Part shown: positions 31,531 to 40,719 of the stretch, piece by piece
Layout of the letters: each line of letters opens with the position of its first letter
Position numbering within the stretch: the first letter of the stretch is position 1
DNA from: Microbacterium testaceum StLB037
GTDB lineage: Bacteria; Actinomycetota; Actinomycetes; Actinomycetales; Microbacteriaceae
NCBI RefSeq assembly: GCF_000202635.1
Contig: NC_015125.1
Coordinates: 2,604,001 to 2,668,000 of the forward strand
Length of the DNA stretch: 64,000 nt
Reading direction: 5' to 3'
The notes under the pieces: generated by a model
Database searches by the model: none
What the model saw: the letters and a program-made list of their open reading frames with translations, nothing else
Told to the model about the DNA's origin: nothing
Translations under genes and position numbers: made by a program

Positions 31531-32847
31531 TCAGTGGAACTGGGCGGTCTCGGTCGAGCCGGCCAGGGCCAGAGTTGCGCTGTCGGGGTTGAGCGCGGTG
31601 GAGACGACGTCGAAGTAGCCGGTGCCCGCTTCGCGCTGGTGGCGCGTGGCGGTGTACCCGTTTGCTTCGGCGGCGAACTCGGCCTCCTGCAGCTCGACGT
31701 ACGCGCTCATGGCGCGCTCGGCGTAGCCGCGGGCGAGGTCGAACATCGAGTGGTTCACGGCGTGGAAGCCGGCCAGGGTGATGAACTGGAAGGCGTAGCC
31801 CATCGCCGCGAGCTCGGCCTGGAACGTCGCGATCTGCGCGTCGTCGAGGTGGCGCTTCCAGTTGAAGCTCGGTGAGCAGTTGTACGCGAGCTTCTTGCCC
31901 GGGAAGCGGGCGTGGATCGCCTCGGCGAAGCGGCGCGCGAGCTCGATGTCGGGCTCACCGGTCTCGACCCACAGCAGGTCGGCGTACGGGGCGAAGGCGA
32001 GACCGCGCGCGATCACCGAGTCGAGTCCCGGGCGCACCCGGTAGAAGCCCTCGCTGGTGCGCTCGCCGGTGAGGAACTCAGCGTCCCGCTCGTCGACGTC
32101 GCTCGTGAGCAGGTCGGCGGCGAGGGCATCGGTGCGGGCGATGATTACCGTCGGAACGCCGGCGACATCTGCCGCCAGACGTGAGGCGTTGAGGGTGCGG
32201 ATGTGCTGCTGGATCGGCACGAGCACCTTGCCGCCGAGGTGACCGCACTTCTTCTCGCTCGCGAGCTGGTCTTCCCAGTGGATGCCGGCGGCTCCGGCCT
32301 GGATCAGCGACTGCGCGAGCTCGTAGGCGTTCAGCGGACCGCCGAAACCGGCCTCGGCGTCGGCGACGATCGGGGCGAGCCAGTCCCGGGTGATCTCTCC
32401 CTCGGCGCGCTCGATCTGGTCCTGCCGCAGCAGGGCGTTGTTGATGCGGCGGACGACGGCGGGGACACTGTTGGCCGGGTAGAGACTCTGGTCGGGGTAG
32501 GTCTGCCCCGCCAGGTTGCCGTCGGCGGCGACCTGCCACCCGGAGAGGTAGATGGCCTTCAGGCCGGCGCGCACCTGCTGCACGGCCTGGCCGCCGGTGT
32601 AGGCACCGAGCGCGCGGACGTACTCCTCGGTGTGCAGGAGATTCCAGAGGTTCTCGGCTCCGCGACGGGCGAGCGTCGCCTCTTCGCGGACGCTGCCACG
32701 GAGGCGGACGACGTCGTCGGCCGAGAACGTGCGCTCGATGCCGTCCCAGCGGGGGTCGGCATCCCAAGCGGCACGGAGCTCGGCGGCGGTCTCGGTCTGG
32801 TCGCCGGGGCGGAGCGGCGGCTGCGCGGGGGTGGCCTGGATCGTCAT
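31531..32847 (-). CDS. aceA: Isocitrate lyase
   Basis: 438 residues; AAGGAG seven bases upstream selects the ATG at 32847 over one six bases earlier. [12 protein letters not shown] carries the catalytic Cys201 in the KKCGH signature; [21 protein letters not shown] and TLAGFH are further active-site stretches. The length is that of the short, bacterial AceA. The enzyme cleaves isocitrate to succinate and glyoxylate, the first glyoxylate-shunt step, and malate synthase follows on the same strand. The divergent RamB-like gene probably regulates it through the 130-base intergenic region. Confidence 0.95.
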   Translation of the reverse strand: MTIQATPAQPPLRPGDQTETAAELRAAWDADPRWDGIERTFSADDVVRLRGSVREEATLARRGAENLWNLLHTEEYVRALGAYTGGQAVQQVRAGLKAIYLSGWQVAADGNLAGQTYPDQSLYPANSVPAVVRRINNALLRQDQIERAEGEITRDWLAPIVADAEAGFGGPLNAYELAQSLIQAGAAGIHWEDQLASEKKCGHLGGKVLVPIQQHIRTLNASRLAADVAGVPTVIIARTDALAADLLTSDVDERDAEFLTGERTSEGFYRVRPGLDSVIARGLAFAPYADLLWVETGEPDIELARRFAEAIHARFPGKKLAYNCSPSFNWKRHLDDAQIATFQAELAAMGYAFQFITLAGFHAVNHSMFDLARGYAERAMSAYVELQEAEFAAEANGYTATRHQREAGTGYFDVVSTALNPDSATLALAGSTETAQFH

Positions 32848-32937
32848 GAGCATTCTCCTTCGGGATGCCGGGGCCTCGGTGCCCCGTGGAGACCACTGTG
32901 GGCGAAGATCAACGCGTCGAACCCGGGGAGGCGGTGT

Positions 32938-32955
32938 GAAGATTGCCCGATCTTC
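32938..32955. promoter_or_regulatory. Inverted repeat between isocitrate lyase and ramB-like gene
   Basis: GAAGAT (32938-32943) and ATCTTC (32950-32955) flank six bases, in the divergent promoter region; another GAAGAT lies at 32923-32928. It is a candidate operator for the XRE-type regulator that starts 23 bases later. Confidence 0.4.
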
Positions 32956-32977
32956 TGCTGCTGTGAGACTCTCTCGT

Positions 32978-34456
32978 ATGGACACGGGCGTCTCGACATC
33001 CTCGGCATCCCTCCCCTTCGACGATGGAGAGGTGGACACCCTCACCATCGGCCGACGCATCCGGCAACTGCGCACCGCGCGCGGCCTGACCCTCGACGAC
33101 CTCGCCACAGCCGTCGGGCGGGCGCCGAGTCAGATGTCGATGATCGAGAACGGCCGCCGCGAGGCGAAGCTCACGCTGCTGCAGGCGATCGCCCGCGCGT
33201 TGGAGTGCAAGCTCGATCAGATCCTGGATGCCGAGCCCCTCGACGCCCGCTCCACCCTCGAGCTGTCCGTGGAACGGGCGATGCGCGGCCAGACCTTCCA
33301 GGCGCTCGGGATCGCACCGTTCCGCGTGGGGCGCGCGGTGCCCGACGAGGCGCTCGCCGCGATGCTCGCGCTGCAGGCCGAGATCGAACGCCTGCGCGAG
33401 GAGCGCTCGGCCACGCCCGAGGAGGCGCGGCGGGCGAACGTGGCGCTGCGGCGGCTCATGCGCACGCAGGACAACCACTTCCCGGAGCTCGAGCGCGTGG
33501 CATCCGGGATCCTCGATCAGATCGAGCATCCGGGCGGGCCGCTCACCCAGCGCGGGGCGAGCGACATCGCCGCCCACCTCGGCTTCACTCTGCACTACGT
33601 GCCCGACCTGCCCTCGTCGACGCGGAGCATCGCCGACGTGAAGAACGGGCGGCTGTACCTGTCGACGAAGGTCGCGAAGGGCGACCCGCGCGCGGCGGTG
33701 CTGCAGGCGCTGTCGAGCCGGATCCTCGGTCATGGCGAGCCGACGAGCTACGACGAGTTCCTCCGTCAGCGCGTCGAGACGAACTACCTCACCGGGGCGC
33801 TGCTCATGCCCGAGGCGCACGTCGTCGCCGCGCTCCGCGAGGCGAAGGAGCGGCGCACGATCAGCATCGAGGACCTTCGCGACGCGTACTCGGTGTCGTA
33901 CGAGACGGCGGCGCACCGCTTCACCAATCTCGCGACCGTGCATCTCGGCATCCCGGTGCACTTCCTCAAGGTGCACGAGTCCGGGACGATCACGAAGGCG
34001 TACGAGAACGACGACGTGAACTTCCCCACCGATCGGCTCGGCTCGATCGAGGGGCAGATGTGCTGCCGGCGCTGGACGAGCCGCGTGGTCTTCGAGGAGG
34101 ACGACCTGTTCAACCCGTACTACCAGTACACCGACACCGGCAACGGGACGTACTGGTGCACGGCACGCGTGGAGCAGTCGAGCGAGGGCGCGCACTCGGT
34201 GAGCGTCGGGGTGCGGTTCGACGACACGCGGTGGTTCCGCGGGCGCGACACCCCCAACCGCGGCGTCTCGCGGCACGCCGTCGAGACCTGCTGCCGTCGC
34301 GCGCCCGCCGACCTCGAGGCCGCGTGGCGCGGTCAGGCGTGGCCGAACGTGCGGACGCCGCGAACGCTGCTGGCGACGCTGCCGACCGGGGCGTTCCCCG
34401 GCGTGGATACGACGGAGATGTACGAGTTCCTGCAGGCGCACGCGCCGGCGGAGTGA
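32978..34456 (+). CDS. ramB: RamB-like acetate-metabolism regulator (XRE + ImmA/IrrE-like)
   Basis: 492 residues. The N-terminal XRE helix-turn-helix spans about 20-80 ([23 protein letters not shown]). The middle resembles an IrrE/ImmA-like segment, although the typical zinc HExxH is absent, with [17 protein letters not shown]. The C-terminal part, with Cys pairs in MCCRRW and ETCCRR, matches the short-chain fatty-acyl regulator domain (DUF2083). RamB in corynebacteria represses isocitrate lyase, malate synthase and acetate activation genes; its place beside aceA here supports the same role. Specific operator sites are not proven. Confidence 0.85.
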   Translation: MDTGVSTSSASLPFDDGEVDTLTIGRRIRQLRTARGLTLDDLATAVGRAPSQMSMIENGRREAKLTLLQAIARALECKLDQILDAEPLDARSTLELSVERAMRGQTFQALGIAPFRVGRAVPDEALAAMLALQAEIERLREERSATPEEARRANVALRRLMRTQDNHFPELERVASGILDQIEHPGGPLTQRGASDIAAHLGFTLHYVPDLPSSTRSIADVKNGRLYLSTKVAKGDPRAAVLQALSSRILGHGEPTSYDEFLRQRVETNYLTGALLMPEAHVVAALREAKERRTISIEDLRDAYSVSYETAAHRFTNLATVHLGIPVHFLKVHESGTITKAYENDDVNFPTDRLGSIEGQMCCRRWTSRVVFEEDDLFNPYYQYTDTGNGTYWCTARVEQSSEGAHSVSVGVRFDDTRWFRGRDTPNRGVSRHAVETCCRRAPADLEAAWRGQAWPNVRTPRTLLATLPTGAFPGVDTTEMYEFLQAHAPAE

Positions 34457-34463
34457 CCGTCCA

Positions 34464-34482
34464 GATGTGCAGGCTGCACATC
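34464..34482. promoter_or_regulatory. Perfect palindromic operator upstream of the permease/DUF917 operon
   Basis: GATGTGCAG (34464-34472) and CTGCACATC (34474-34482) are exact inverted arms around one base, about 100 bases before the permease start and just after the ramB-like stop. The PucR-type regulator at the end of the operon is the nearest candidate binder. Confidence 0.55.
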
Positions 34483-34581
34483 ATCGGGCGATATCAGGGC
34501 GAGGTGCCCATTCAGTCGGACGGATGCCGCACATAGCGTGTGCTGCACCCGCACCGTCCCTCTTCGCAAAAGGACACTCCC

Positions 34582-35922
34582 ATGGCACGTATGGCCCACG
34601 CCGACGACTTCGCCCTCAGCCGCGTGACCCCGAACGCCCAGAAGCACTGGTTCGGCATCGCCGTGCAGCGCTTCGGCCAGGTCTCGGCGCTGTCGCAGTT
34701 CCTGCTCGGCGCCACCCTCGGTTACGCGATGACCTTCAGCGAGGCGTTCCTCGCGCTGCTGCTCGGCTCGATCATCCTCGAGGTCATCATGTGCATCGTC
34801 GGCATCATCGGGCAGAAGGAGGGGCTCAACACCGCCCTCCTCGCGCGATGGACCGGCTTCGGCGAGATCGGCGCCTCGCTCGTCGGCCTCGCGATCGGCA
34901 TCAGCCTCATCGGCTGGTTCGGCATCCAGTCGGCCATCTCGGCCGAATCGCTCGACTCCCTGCTGCCGGGGCTGCTTCCGACGTGGGCGTGGAGCCTGCT
35001 GTTCGGTCTCGCCGTCACCGCGATCGTCGCAGTCGGCTTCGTCGGGATGCAGTGGCTCGCGAACATCACCGTGCCGCTGTTCCTCGTGCTCGTGGGCTGG
35101 TCGATCATCTCGGAGCTCAGCAATCACTCCATCGGCGACCTGCTCACCTCTCCCGCTCCCGGTCCGACCATGACGGTCTGGCAGGGCACCGCGATCGTCG
35201 CCGGTGGACTCATCGTCGGAGCGATCATCACCGCCGACATGACCCGGTTCAACCGCTCGAAGGCCGACGTCGTCAAGCAGACGGTCGTGGGCGTGACGCT
35301 CGGCGAGTTCGTCATCGGCCTCTCCGGAGTGCTGCTGGCCCACGCCGCCCAGTCCGGGAACATCGTCGCCATCGTCACGTCTTCGGTGGGCCTGGTCGGG
35401 CTCATCATCGTGATCACCGGCACGTTGAAGATCAACGACTGGAACCTCTACTCCTCCACGCTGGGCCTCGTGAACTTCATCTCCACCGCCTTCGGCAAGA
35501 ACCTGCACCGCGTCACCACGACGATCGTGCTCGGCGTGGTGGGCTCGATCCTCGCCGCCGCCGGCATCCTGTCGCAGTTCACGGAGTTCCTCATCATCCT
35601 CGGCGTCGCCTTCCCGCCCATCGCCGGGATCATGGTCGCCGAGTACTTCCTCGTGCGCCGCTGGCGCGGCGAGCTCGACGCCTCTCGCGCCGAGGGTCGA
35701 CTTCCCCTCACCGCCCCGCGGATCGTGCCCGTCACCCTCGTGATCTGGCTGGTCTCGGCCCTCGTCGGGTACTTCGTCACCTGGGGCATCCCGGCGATCT
35801 CCTCGCTCGTGCTGTCGATCGTGCTCTACACCGTCGCCGGGAAGCTCGGCTGGGTGCGCGGGGTCGGCCAGGCCACCACCGCGCAGTCCCCGGCCGCGAG
35901 CGCCGCGTCCGTGGCATCCTGA
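34582..35922 (+). CDS. NCS1 cytosine permease-like transporter
   Basis: 446 residues; AAAAGGACACTCCC precedes the ATG. About twelve hydrophobic helices are visible, with FLLGATLGYAMTFSEAF early and GGLIVGAIITADMTRFNRS in the middle; these fit the NCS1 (CodB-like) family of nucleobase and hydantoin permeases, which import with Na+ or H+. It is the first gene of a run with a hydantoinase-like protein and three DUF917 proteins, separated from them by only 33 bases. A hydantoin, thiohydantoin or related heterocycle is therefore a likely substrate, which is inference from context. Confidence 0.87.
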   Translation: MARMAHADDFALSRVTPNAQKHWFGIAVQRFGQVSALSQFLLGATLGYAMTFSEAFLALLLGSIILEVIMCIVGIIGQKEGLNTALLARWTGFGEIGASLVGLAIGISLIGWFGIQSAISAESLDSLLPGLLPTWAWSLLFGLAVTAIVAVGFVGMQWLANITVPLFLVLVGWSIISELSNHSIGDLLTSPAPGPTMTVWQGTAIVAGGLIVGAIITADMTRFNRSKADVVKQTVVGVTLGEFVIGLSGVLLAHAAQSGNIVAIVTSSVGLVGLIIVITGTLKINDWNLYSSTLGLVNFISTAFGKNLHRVTTTIVLGVVGSILAAAGILSQFTEFLIILGVAFPPIAGIMVAEYFLVRRWRGELDASRAEGRLPLTAPRIVPVTLVIWLVSALVGYFVTWGIPAISSLVLSIVLYTVAGKLGWVRGVGQATTAQSPAASAASVAS

Positions 35923-35955
35923 CTCACCCCCCCCCGAACGAAAGAAGCTCCACCC

Positions 35956-37509
35956 ATGCACATCGGCATCGACGTCGGCGGAACCAACACCGACGCAGTG
36001 CTCATGGACGCCGCCGTCGCCCTCGCCGGCGCCAAGAAGTCCACCAGCCCCGACGTCACGACCGGCATCGTCGACGCGATCGCGGCGCTCCGTGACGAGC
36101 ACGACTTCGCGGGTGCTGACATCGACGCGGTGATGATCGGTACCACGCACTTCATCAACGCGCTCGTCCAGGCCCAGCGCCTCGCGCCGACCGCGGCGCT
36201 GCGCCTGGGGCTCCCCGCGACCAAGGCGCTGCCTCCTCTCGTGGACTGGCCCGAGGTGCTGACCGAGGCCATCCAGGCGCGCAGCTACCTCGCCCACGGC
36301 GGGTACGAGTTCGACGGGCGGCCGATCTCGCCGCTCGACGAGGACGAGCTGCGGGGCATCGCCCGTGACATGGCGGAGCACGGCGTGCGTTCGGTCGCGA
36401 TCTCGTCGGTCTTCTCTCCCGTCAACCACGACCTCGAGGTGCGCGCGGCCGAGATCATCGCGGACGTGCTCGGACCCGACGTCGCGATCTCGCTGTCGCA
36501 CGAGATCGGCCGGATCGGTCTGCTCGAGCGCGAGAATGCCACGATCATCAACGCGGCGCTGCGCGAGCTCGCCTCCGAGATCGTCGACGGGCTCACCTCC
36601 GCCGTGCGCGCTCAGGGGATCGAGGCTCCGATCTTCCTCAGCCAGAACGACGGCACGCTGATGGACGAGGACTACGTGCGCCTCTATCCGGTGGCGACGT
36701 TCGCCTCGGGTCCCACGAACTCCATGCGCGGCGCCGCCCTCACGAGCGGTCTGCAGACCTGCGCGGTCGTCGACATCGGCGGCACGACCGCCGACATCGG
36801 CCTGCTCAACGCCGGGTTCCCGCGCGAGACGGCGAACGAGGTGAAGGTCGCCGGCATCCGCACGAATTTCCGGATGCCGGATGTGCTGTCGATCGGCATC
36901 GGCGGCGGCTCGATCGTCGATGAGGAGACGGCCGAGGTCGGGCCGGCGTCGGTCGGCTACCGGCTGACCGAGGAGGCGCTGGTCTTCGGCGGTTCGACGC
37001 TGACGGCGACCGACATCGCCGTCGCCGCCGGCCGCGCAGAGGTGGGCGACCCCTCGCGCGTGGCCCACCTGGACCCCGCGTTCGTGGAGCGCGTGCTCGC
37101 GCGCATCGCCGAGCGCGTGGCCGAGGCCGTGGATCGTATGCGCACCTCGCCGGAGCCGATCCCCGTGGTCGCCGTCGGCGGCGGCAGCATCCTGCTCCCC
37201 GACGAGCTGCCGCTGTTCGGCGCGGTGCACCGCCCGACCAACTACGCCGTCGCCAACGCGATCGGCGCCTCGATCGCCCAGGTGGGCGGAGAGATCGACA
37301 AGGTCTACGCGATCGAGGCCGGCCGGCGCGACGAGGGCATCGCGGCGATCCGCGCGGAGGCGGTCGACAAGGCCATCGCGGCGGGCGCCCGCCCGTCGTC
37401 GGTGGCGATCGTCGACTTCGACGAGGTGCCGATCCCGTACCTCCCCGGCAACGCGACGCGGGTGCGCGTGAAGGCCGTGGGCGATCTCGACATGGGCGTG
37501 CGCGCGTGA
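35956..37509 (+). CDS. Hydantoinase/oxoprolinase-family protein (HyuA-like)
   Basis: 517 residues. GIDVGGTNTDAVLMD at the start and VVDIGGTTADIGLLNAG in the middle are the two ATP-binding phosphate loops of the ASKHA-fold hydantoinase A/oxoprolinase family, and IGIGGGSIVDEE is another family stretch. These enzymes open five-membered lactam rings at the expense of ATP or act as part of N-methylhydantoinase complexes. The length is shorter than full HyuA (about 690), typical for the group found with DUF917 proteins. The DUF917 gene overlaps its stop by four bases. The substrate is unknown. Confidence 0.87.
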   Translation: MHIGIDVGGTNTDAVLMDAAVALAGAKKSTSPDVTTGIVDAIAALRDEHDFAGADIDAVMIGTTHFINALVQAQRLAPTAALRLGLPATKALPPLVDWPEVLTEAIQARSYLAHGGYEFDGRPISPLDEDELRGIARDMAEHGVRSVAISSVFSPVNHDLEVRAAEIIADVLGPDVAISLSHEIGRIGLLERENATIINAALRELASEIVDGLTSAVRAQGIEAPIFLSQNDGTLMDEDYVRLYPVATFASGPTNSMRGAALTSGLQTCAVVDIGGTTADIGLLNAGFPRETANEVKVAGIRTNFRMPDVLSIGIGGGSIVDEETAEVGPASVGYRLTEEALVFGGSTLTATDIAVAAGRAEVGDPSRVAHLDPAFVERVLARIAERVAEAVDRMRTSPEPIPVVAVGGGSILLPDELPLFGAVHRPTNYAVANAIGASIAQVGGEIDKVYAIEAGRRDEGIAAIRAEAVDKAIAAGARPSSVAIVDFDEVPIPYLPGNATRVRVKAVGDLDMGVRA

Positions 37510-38585
37510 GCTGGGAGTTGTCGGCGGACGTCGTGGCCGACCTCGCCCGCGGCGCGGCGGTCCTGGGCACCGGGGGAGGCGGTGACCCCTACATCGGTGC
37601 GCTCCTGGCCCGTCAAGCGCTCGCGGAGCACGGGTCGGTGACGGTCGTCGGGCTCGACGAGCTGCCCGAGGACGCCCTGGTGCTCACCGTGGCGATGATG
37701 GGCGCGCCGACCGTCATGGTCGAGAAGCTCCCGAGCCTCGACGAGGTGGTCGCTCCCGTGCACGCGCTCGCCGCGTCGCTCGGCCGTCCCGTCACCCACG
37801 TCGCGTGCGCCGAGGCCGGGGGAGTGAACTCCACGATCCCGATCGCCGCCGCCGCGGCTCTCGGGTTGCCGCTGGTGGATGCCGACGGCATGGGCCGCGC
37901 CTTCCCCGAGCTGCAGATGGTGCTGCCGACGTTGTACGGCGTCACCGCGTCTCCGCTGGCCTTCGCCGACGAGAAGGGCAACACGGCCGTCCTATCGACC
38001 ATCGACAACACCTGGACCGAGCGGATCGCCCGTGTCGCGTGCGTGGAGATGGGCTGTTCGGTGATGATCGCCGGCTTCGCGATGTCGGGGGCGACGGCCC
38101 GTGAGGCTCTCGTTCCGGCCTCGCTGTCGGCGTGCCTGTCGATCGGTCGTGGCATCGTCGAGGCGCGCGCGGCCAAGACCGACCCCGTGACCGCCGTCGT
38201 CGAGGCGCTTCGGGGGAGCGAGGTGTTCGCCGGCAAGGTCGTCGACGTCGAGCGCGGGACGACCGCGGGATTCGCCCGCGGCAACGCGCGCATCGAGGGG
38301 GCCGACGACACGCTCACCCTGTCGTTCCAGAACGAGCACCTCATCGCCCGCACCGGCGAGGGTGTGCTCGTCACGACGCCCGATCTCATCATCGTCCTGG
38401 ATGCCGAGAGCGCCGAGCCCATCACCACCGAGGGGCTGCGCTACGGCCAGCGCGTGCGCGTGATCGCCGCTCCGAGCGACGAGCGCTGGCACGGGCCCGA
38501 GGCCCTCGCGATGGTCGGGCCGGGCTACTTCGGCTACGAGATGCCGTCCCATCGCTTCGACGGAACCGTGGAGGTGGCGGCATGA
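37506..38585 (+). CDS. DUF917 protein (S-methyl-thiohydantoin desulfurase-like), copy 1
   Basis: 359 residues from a GTG overlapping the preceding stop. It opens LARGAAVLGTGGGGDPYIG, followed by MMGAPTVMVEKLP, VDADGMGRAFPELQM and AEPITTEGLRYGQRVRV, the conserved blocks of the DUF917 family. The family is, as I recall, now called S-Me-THD after a desulfurase acting on an S-methylated thiohydantoin. Members are usually found beside HyuA-like genes, as here. The next gene is a full paralogue sharing these blocks. I infer a ring-modifying step on a hydantoin-like compound; the substrate is not established. Confidence 0.85.
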   Translation: MSWELSADVVADLARGAAVLGTGGGGDPYIGALLARQALAEHGSVTVVGLDELPEDALVLTVAMMGAPTVMVEKLPSLDEVVAPVHALAASLGRPVTHVACAEAGGVNSTIPIAAAAALGLPLVDADGMGRAFPELQMVLPTLYGVTASPLAFADEKGNTAVLSTIDNTWTERIARVACVEMGCSVMIAGFAMSGATAREALVPASLSACLSIGRGIVEARAAKTDPVTAVVEALRGSEVFAGKVVDVERGTTAGFARGNARIEGADDTLTLSFQNEHLIARTGEGVLVTTPDLIIVLDAESAEPITTEGLRYGQRVRVIAAPSDERWHGPEALAMVGPGYFGYEMPSHRFDGTVEVAA

Positions 38586-39709
38586 GCTGGACCCTGACCG
38601 CGGCCGATCTCCCCGACCTCGCCCGCGGCGCGACGCTGCTCGGCACGGGTGGCGGGGGCGACCCGTACATCGGGCAGAAGCTCGTCGAGCGCGTGCTGGG
38701 CGAGGGGAGCATCACGATCCTCGACCCCGACGAGATCGCCGACGACCTGTTCGTCATCCCGACCGCGCAGATGGGGGCGCCGACCGTCATGGTCGAGAAG
38801 ATCCCCGCCGGGACCGAGCCCACCCTCGCCCTGCGCACCCTCGAGAAGCACCTCGGCCGTACCGCCGACGCCACCATGCCGATCGAGTGCGGCGGCATCA
38901 ACTCGATGATCCCGCTCATCGTCGCGGCCGAGACCGGCCTGCCTGTCGTGGATGCCGACGGCATGGGCCGCGCGTTCCCGGAGCTGTCGATGGAGACCTT
39001 CGCCGTCTACGGCGTCCACGGCTCGCCCCTGGCCCTCGCGGGGGAGCGCGGCGAGACCGCCGTCATCGACACCGGCGACGACGACCGGCAGATGGAGTGG
39101 CTCGCCCGCGGCGTCACGATCCGCCTCGGCGGGGTGGCCCACATCGCCGAGTACGCCATGACGGGAGCCGACGTGCGCCGGACGGCGGTCCCGCGGACGC
39201 TCTCGATGGCGCTGGCGCTGGGGCGCGGCATCCGGGAGGCCCGCGAGCAGCATCGCTCGCCGTTCGAGGCGATCGCCGAGACGCTCTCGACGACCCTGTA
39301 CCCGCACGTGCGGGAGCTGTTCGTGGGCAAGGTCACGGACGTGGAGCGACGCACGACCGACGGCTTCGCGAAGGGGCGGGCGACCATCTCGGCGCTCGGG
39401 CCGGACGACGCTTCGACGCTGGAGGTGGCGTTCCAGAACGAGAACCTCATCGCGCACCGCGACGGCGTGCTCGTGGCGATCGTGCCCGACCTCATCTGCA
39501 TCACCGACGTCGAGTCGGCCGAGCCCATCACGACGGAGGGACTGCGGTACGGCCAGCGGGTGCGGGTGCTCGGCATCTCGACGCCCGACCTGATGCGCAC
39601 CCCCGGCGCGCTCGCCGCCTTCGGCCCGTCGGCGTTCGGCCTCGCCGAGACGTTCACTCCGGTGGAGGAGCTGCAGGCGGAGGGTGCCCGACCGCTGATT
39701 ACCCTGTGA
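38582..39709 (+). CDS. DUF917 protein (S-methyl-thiohydantoin desulfurase-like), copy 2
   Basis: 375 residues; ATGA overlap with copy 1. It has the same blocks as its neighbour: LARGATLLGTGGGGDPYIG, QMGAPTVMVEKIP, VDADGMGRAFPELSM and AEPITTEGLRYGQRVRV. CGGINSM corresponds to AGGVNST in copy 1. The two are tandem paralogues, so a hetero-oligomer or two steps on related substrates is plausible. A third, more divergent copy follows two bases later. Function as for copy 1, by family only. Confidence 0.85.
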   Translation: MSWTLTAADLPDLARGATLLGTGGGGDPYIGQKLVERVLGEGSITILDPDEIADDLFVIPTAQMGAPTVMVEKIPAGTEPTLALRTLEKHLGRTADATMPIECGGINSMIPLIVAAETGLPVVDADGMGRAFPELSMETFAVYGVHGSPLALAGERGETAVIDTGDDDRQMEWLARGVTIRLGGVAHIAEYAMTGADVRRTAVPRTLSMALALGRGIREAREQHRSPFEAIAETLSTTLYPHVRELFVGKVTDVERRTTDGFAKGRATISALGPDDASTLEVAFQNENLIAHRDGVLVAIVPDLICITDVESAEPITTEGLRYGQRVRVLGISTPDLMRTPGALAAFGPSAFGLAETFTPVEELQAEGARPLITL

Positions 39710-39711
39710 GC

Positions 39712-40719
39712 ATGAGAACCCTCGGGCCCGACCGTCTTCCGGTGCTCGCCCGGGGGTTCTCGCTACTCGGCTCGGGCGGCGGCGGAACGACGACGCTGCT
39801 CGAGCTCATGGCCGCCCAGGTGCTCGACGGGCCCGTCGCCCTCCACGACGTCGACGAGGTCGAACCCCGCACGCCGTGCGTCGCGATCGGTTTCGCGGGA
39901 TCGACATACCTGCTCGGCGAGCGGGTTCCTCCCCCCGACGCCTTCGCTCCGCTCCTGGCGGCGGCCGAACGGTGGACGGGGGTGCGGGCGCCGGCCGTCT
40001 GCGCGATGGAGGGCGCGGGTCTGAACGGGCTGACGCCGTTGCTCCTCGTCGGGGACCGGATGCTCGTCGACGCCGACCTGATGGGCCGCGCTCTGCCGGG
40101 GATCGATCAGCTCTCGCTCCTCGTCGATGCGGTTCCCGGCGCGATCGTCGTGGCCGACACCGGGGGCGGCGTGATGCTCGTCGACTCCTCTCGGGCGGGC
40201 GACGCCGAGAGCCTCGTCCGCTCGAGCGTGATCCGCGCGGGAGGCGCGGGGGCGGTGCTTGTCGCGGGCTTCACCGTCGGCGACCTGTCGGTGCACGGCA
40301 TCCCGGGAACCTACACGCGCGCTCTCACCCTCGGCGCCGCGGACGTCGTCACGGACGACCTGGCCGAAGCGCGCATGCTCGGCAGCGGACGGGTGAGCGC
40401 GTTGGATGCCGTGCCGGACGACGCCTTCGCGCGATCGGTCGAGCTGGTCGGCGACGACGGAGCCTTGCTGCGCCTGGTGGCGCGCTCGGAGTTCCTCGCG
40501 GTCACGCGCGACGGGGAGACGATCGCGGCGTCGCCGGAGATCCTCGTCGCGATCGACTCCGTCTCCGGGGACGTGCTGCAGGTGGATGCCGTCACCCTCG
40601 CTCGGCACGTGCGCATCGTCGCTCTCGCCGCGCCGCGGTGGTGGTCCGCCTCGGCCGAGCGCCTCGCGCACGTGGTCCCCGAGGCGTACGGGCTGCGCGG
40701 TCTGGAGGTCGGACGATGA
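39712..40719 (+). CDS. Divergent DUF917 protein, copy 3
   Basis: 335 residues from ATG; a GTG six bases earlier that overlaps the previous stop is also possible. It keeps the glycine-rich start (LARGFSLLGSGGGGTTTLLE) and VDADLMGRALPG but lacks the GAPTVMVEK block and the EPITTEGLRYGQRVRV block of copies 1 and 2. It reads as a diverged paralogue, perhaps a non-catalytic subunit or an enzyme with altered specificity. Its stop overlaps the start of the PucR-type regulator, so the regulator is co-transcribed. Confidence 0.78.
   Translation: MRTLGPDRLPVLARGFSLLGSGGGGTTTLLELMAAQVLDGPVALHDVDEVEPRTPCVAIGFAGSTYLLGERVPPPDAFAPLLAAAERWTGVRAPAVCAMEGAGLNGLTPLLLVGDRMLVDADLMGRALPGIDQLSLLVDAVPGAIVVADTGGGVMLVDSSRAGDAESLVRSSVIRAGGAGAVLVAGFTVGDLSVHGIPGTYTRALTLGAADVVTDDLAEARMLGSGRVSALDAVPDDAFARSVELVGDDGALLRLVARSEFLAVTRDGETIAASPEILVAIDSVSGDVLQVDAVTLARHVRIVALAAPRWWSASAERLAHVVPEAYGLRGLEVGR

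Noticed and set aside
34333..37230. A 965-codon open frame on the minus strand
   Set aside because: Antisense to the permease and HyuA-like genes, whose motifs are clear; composition is the typical shadow pattern rich in His, Asp, Arg and Gly.
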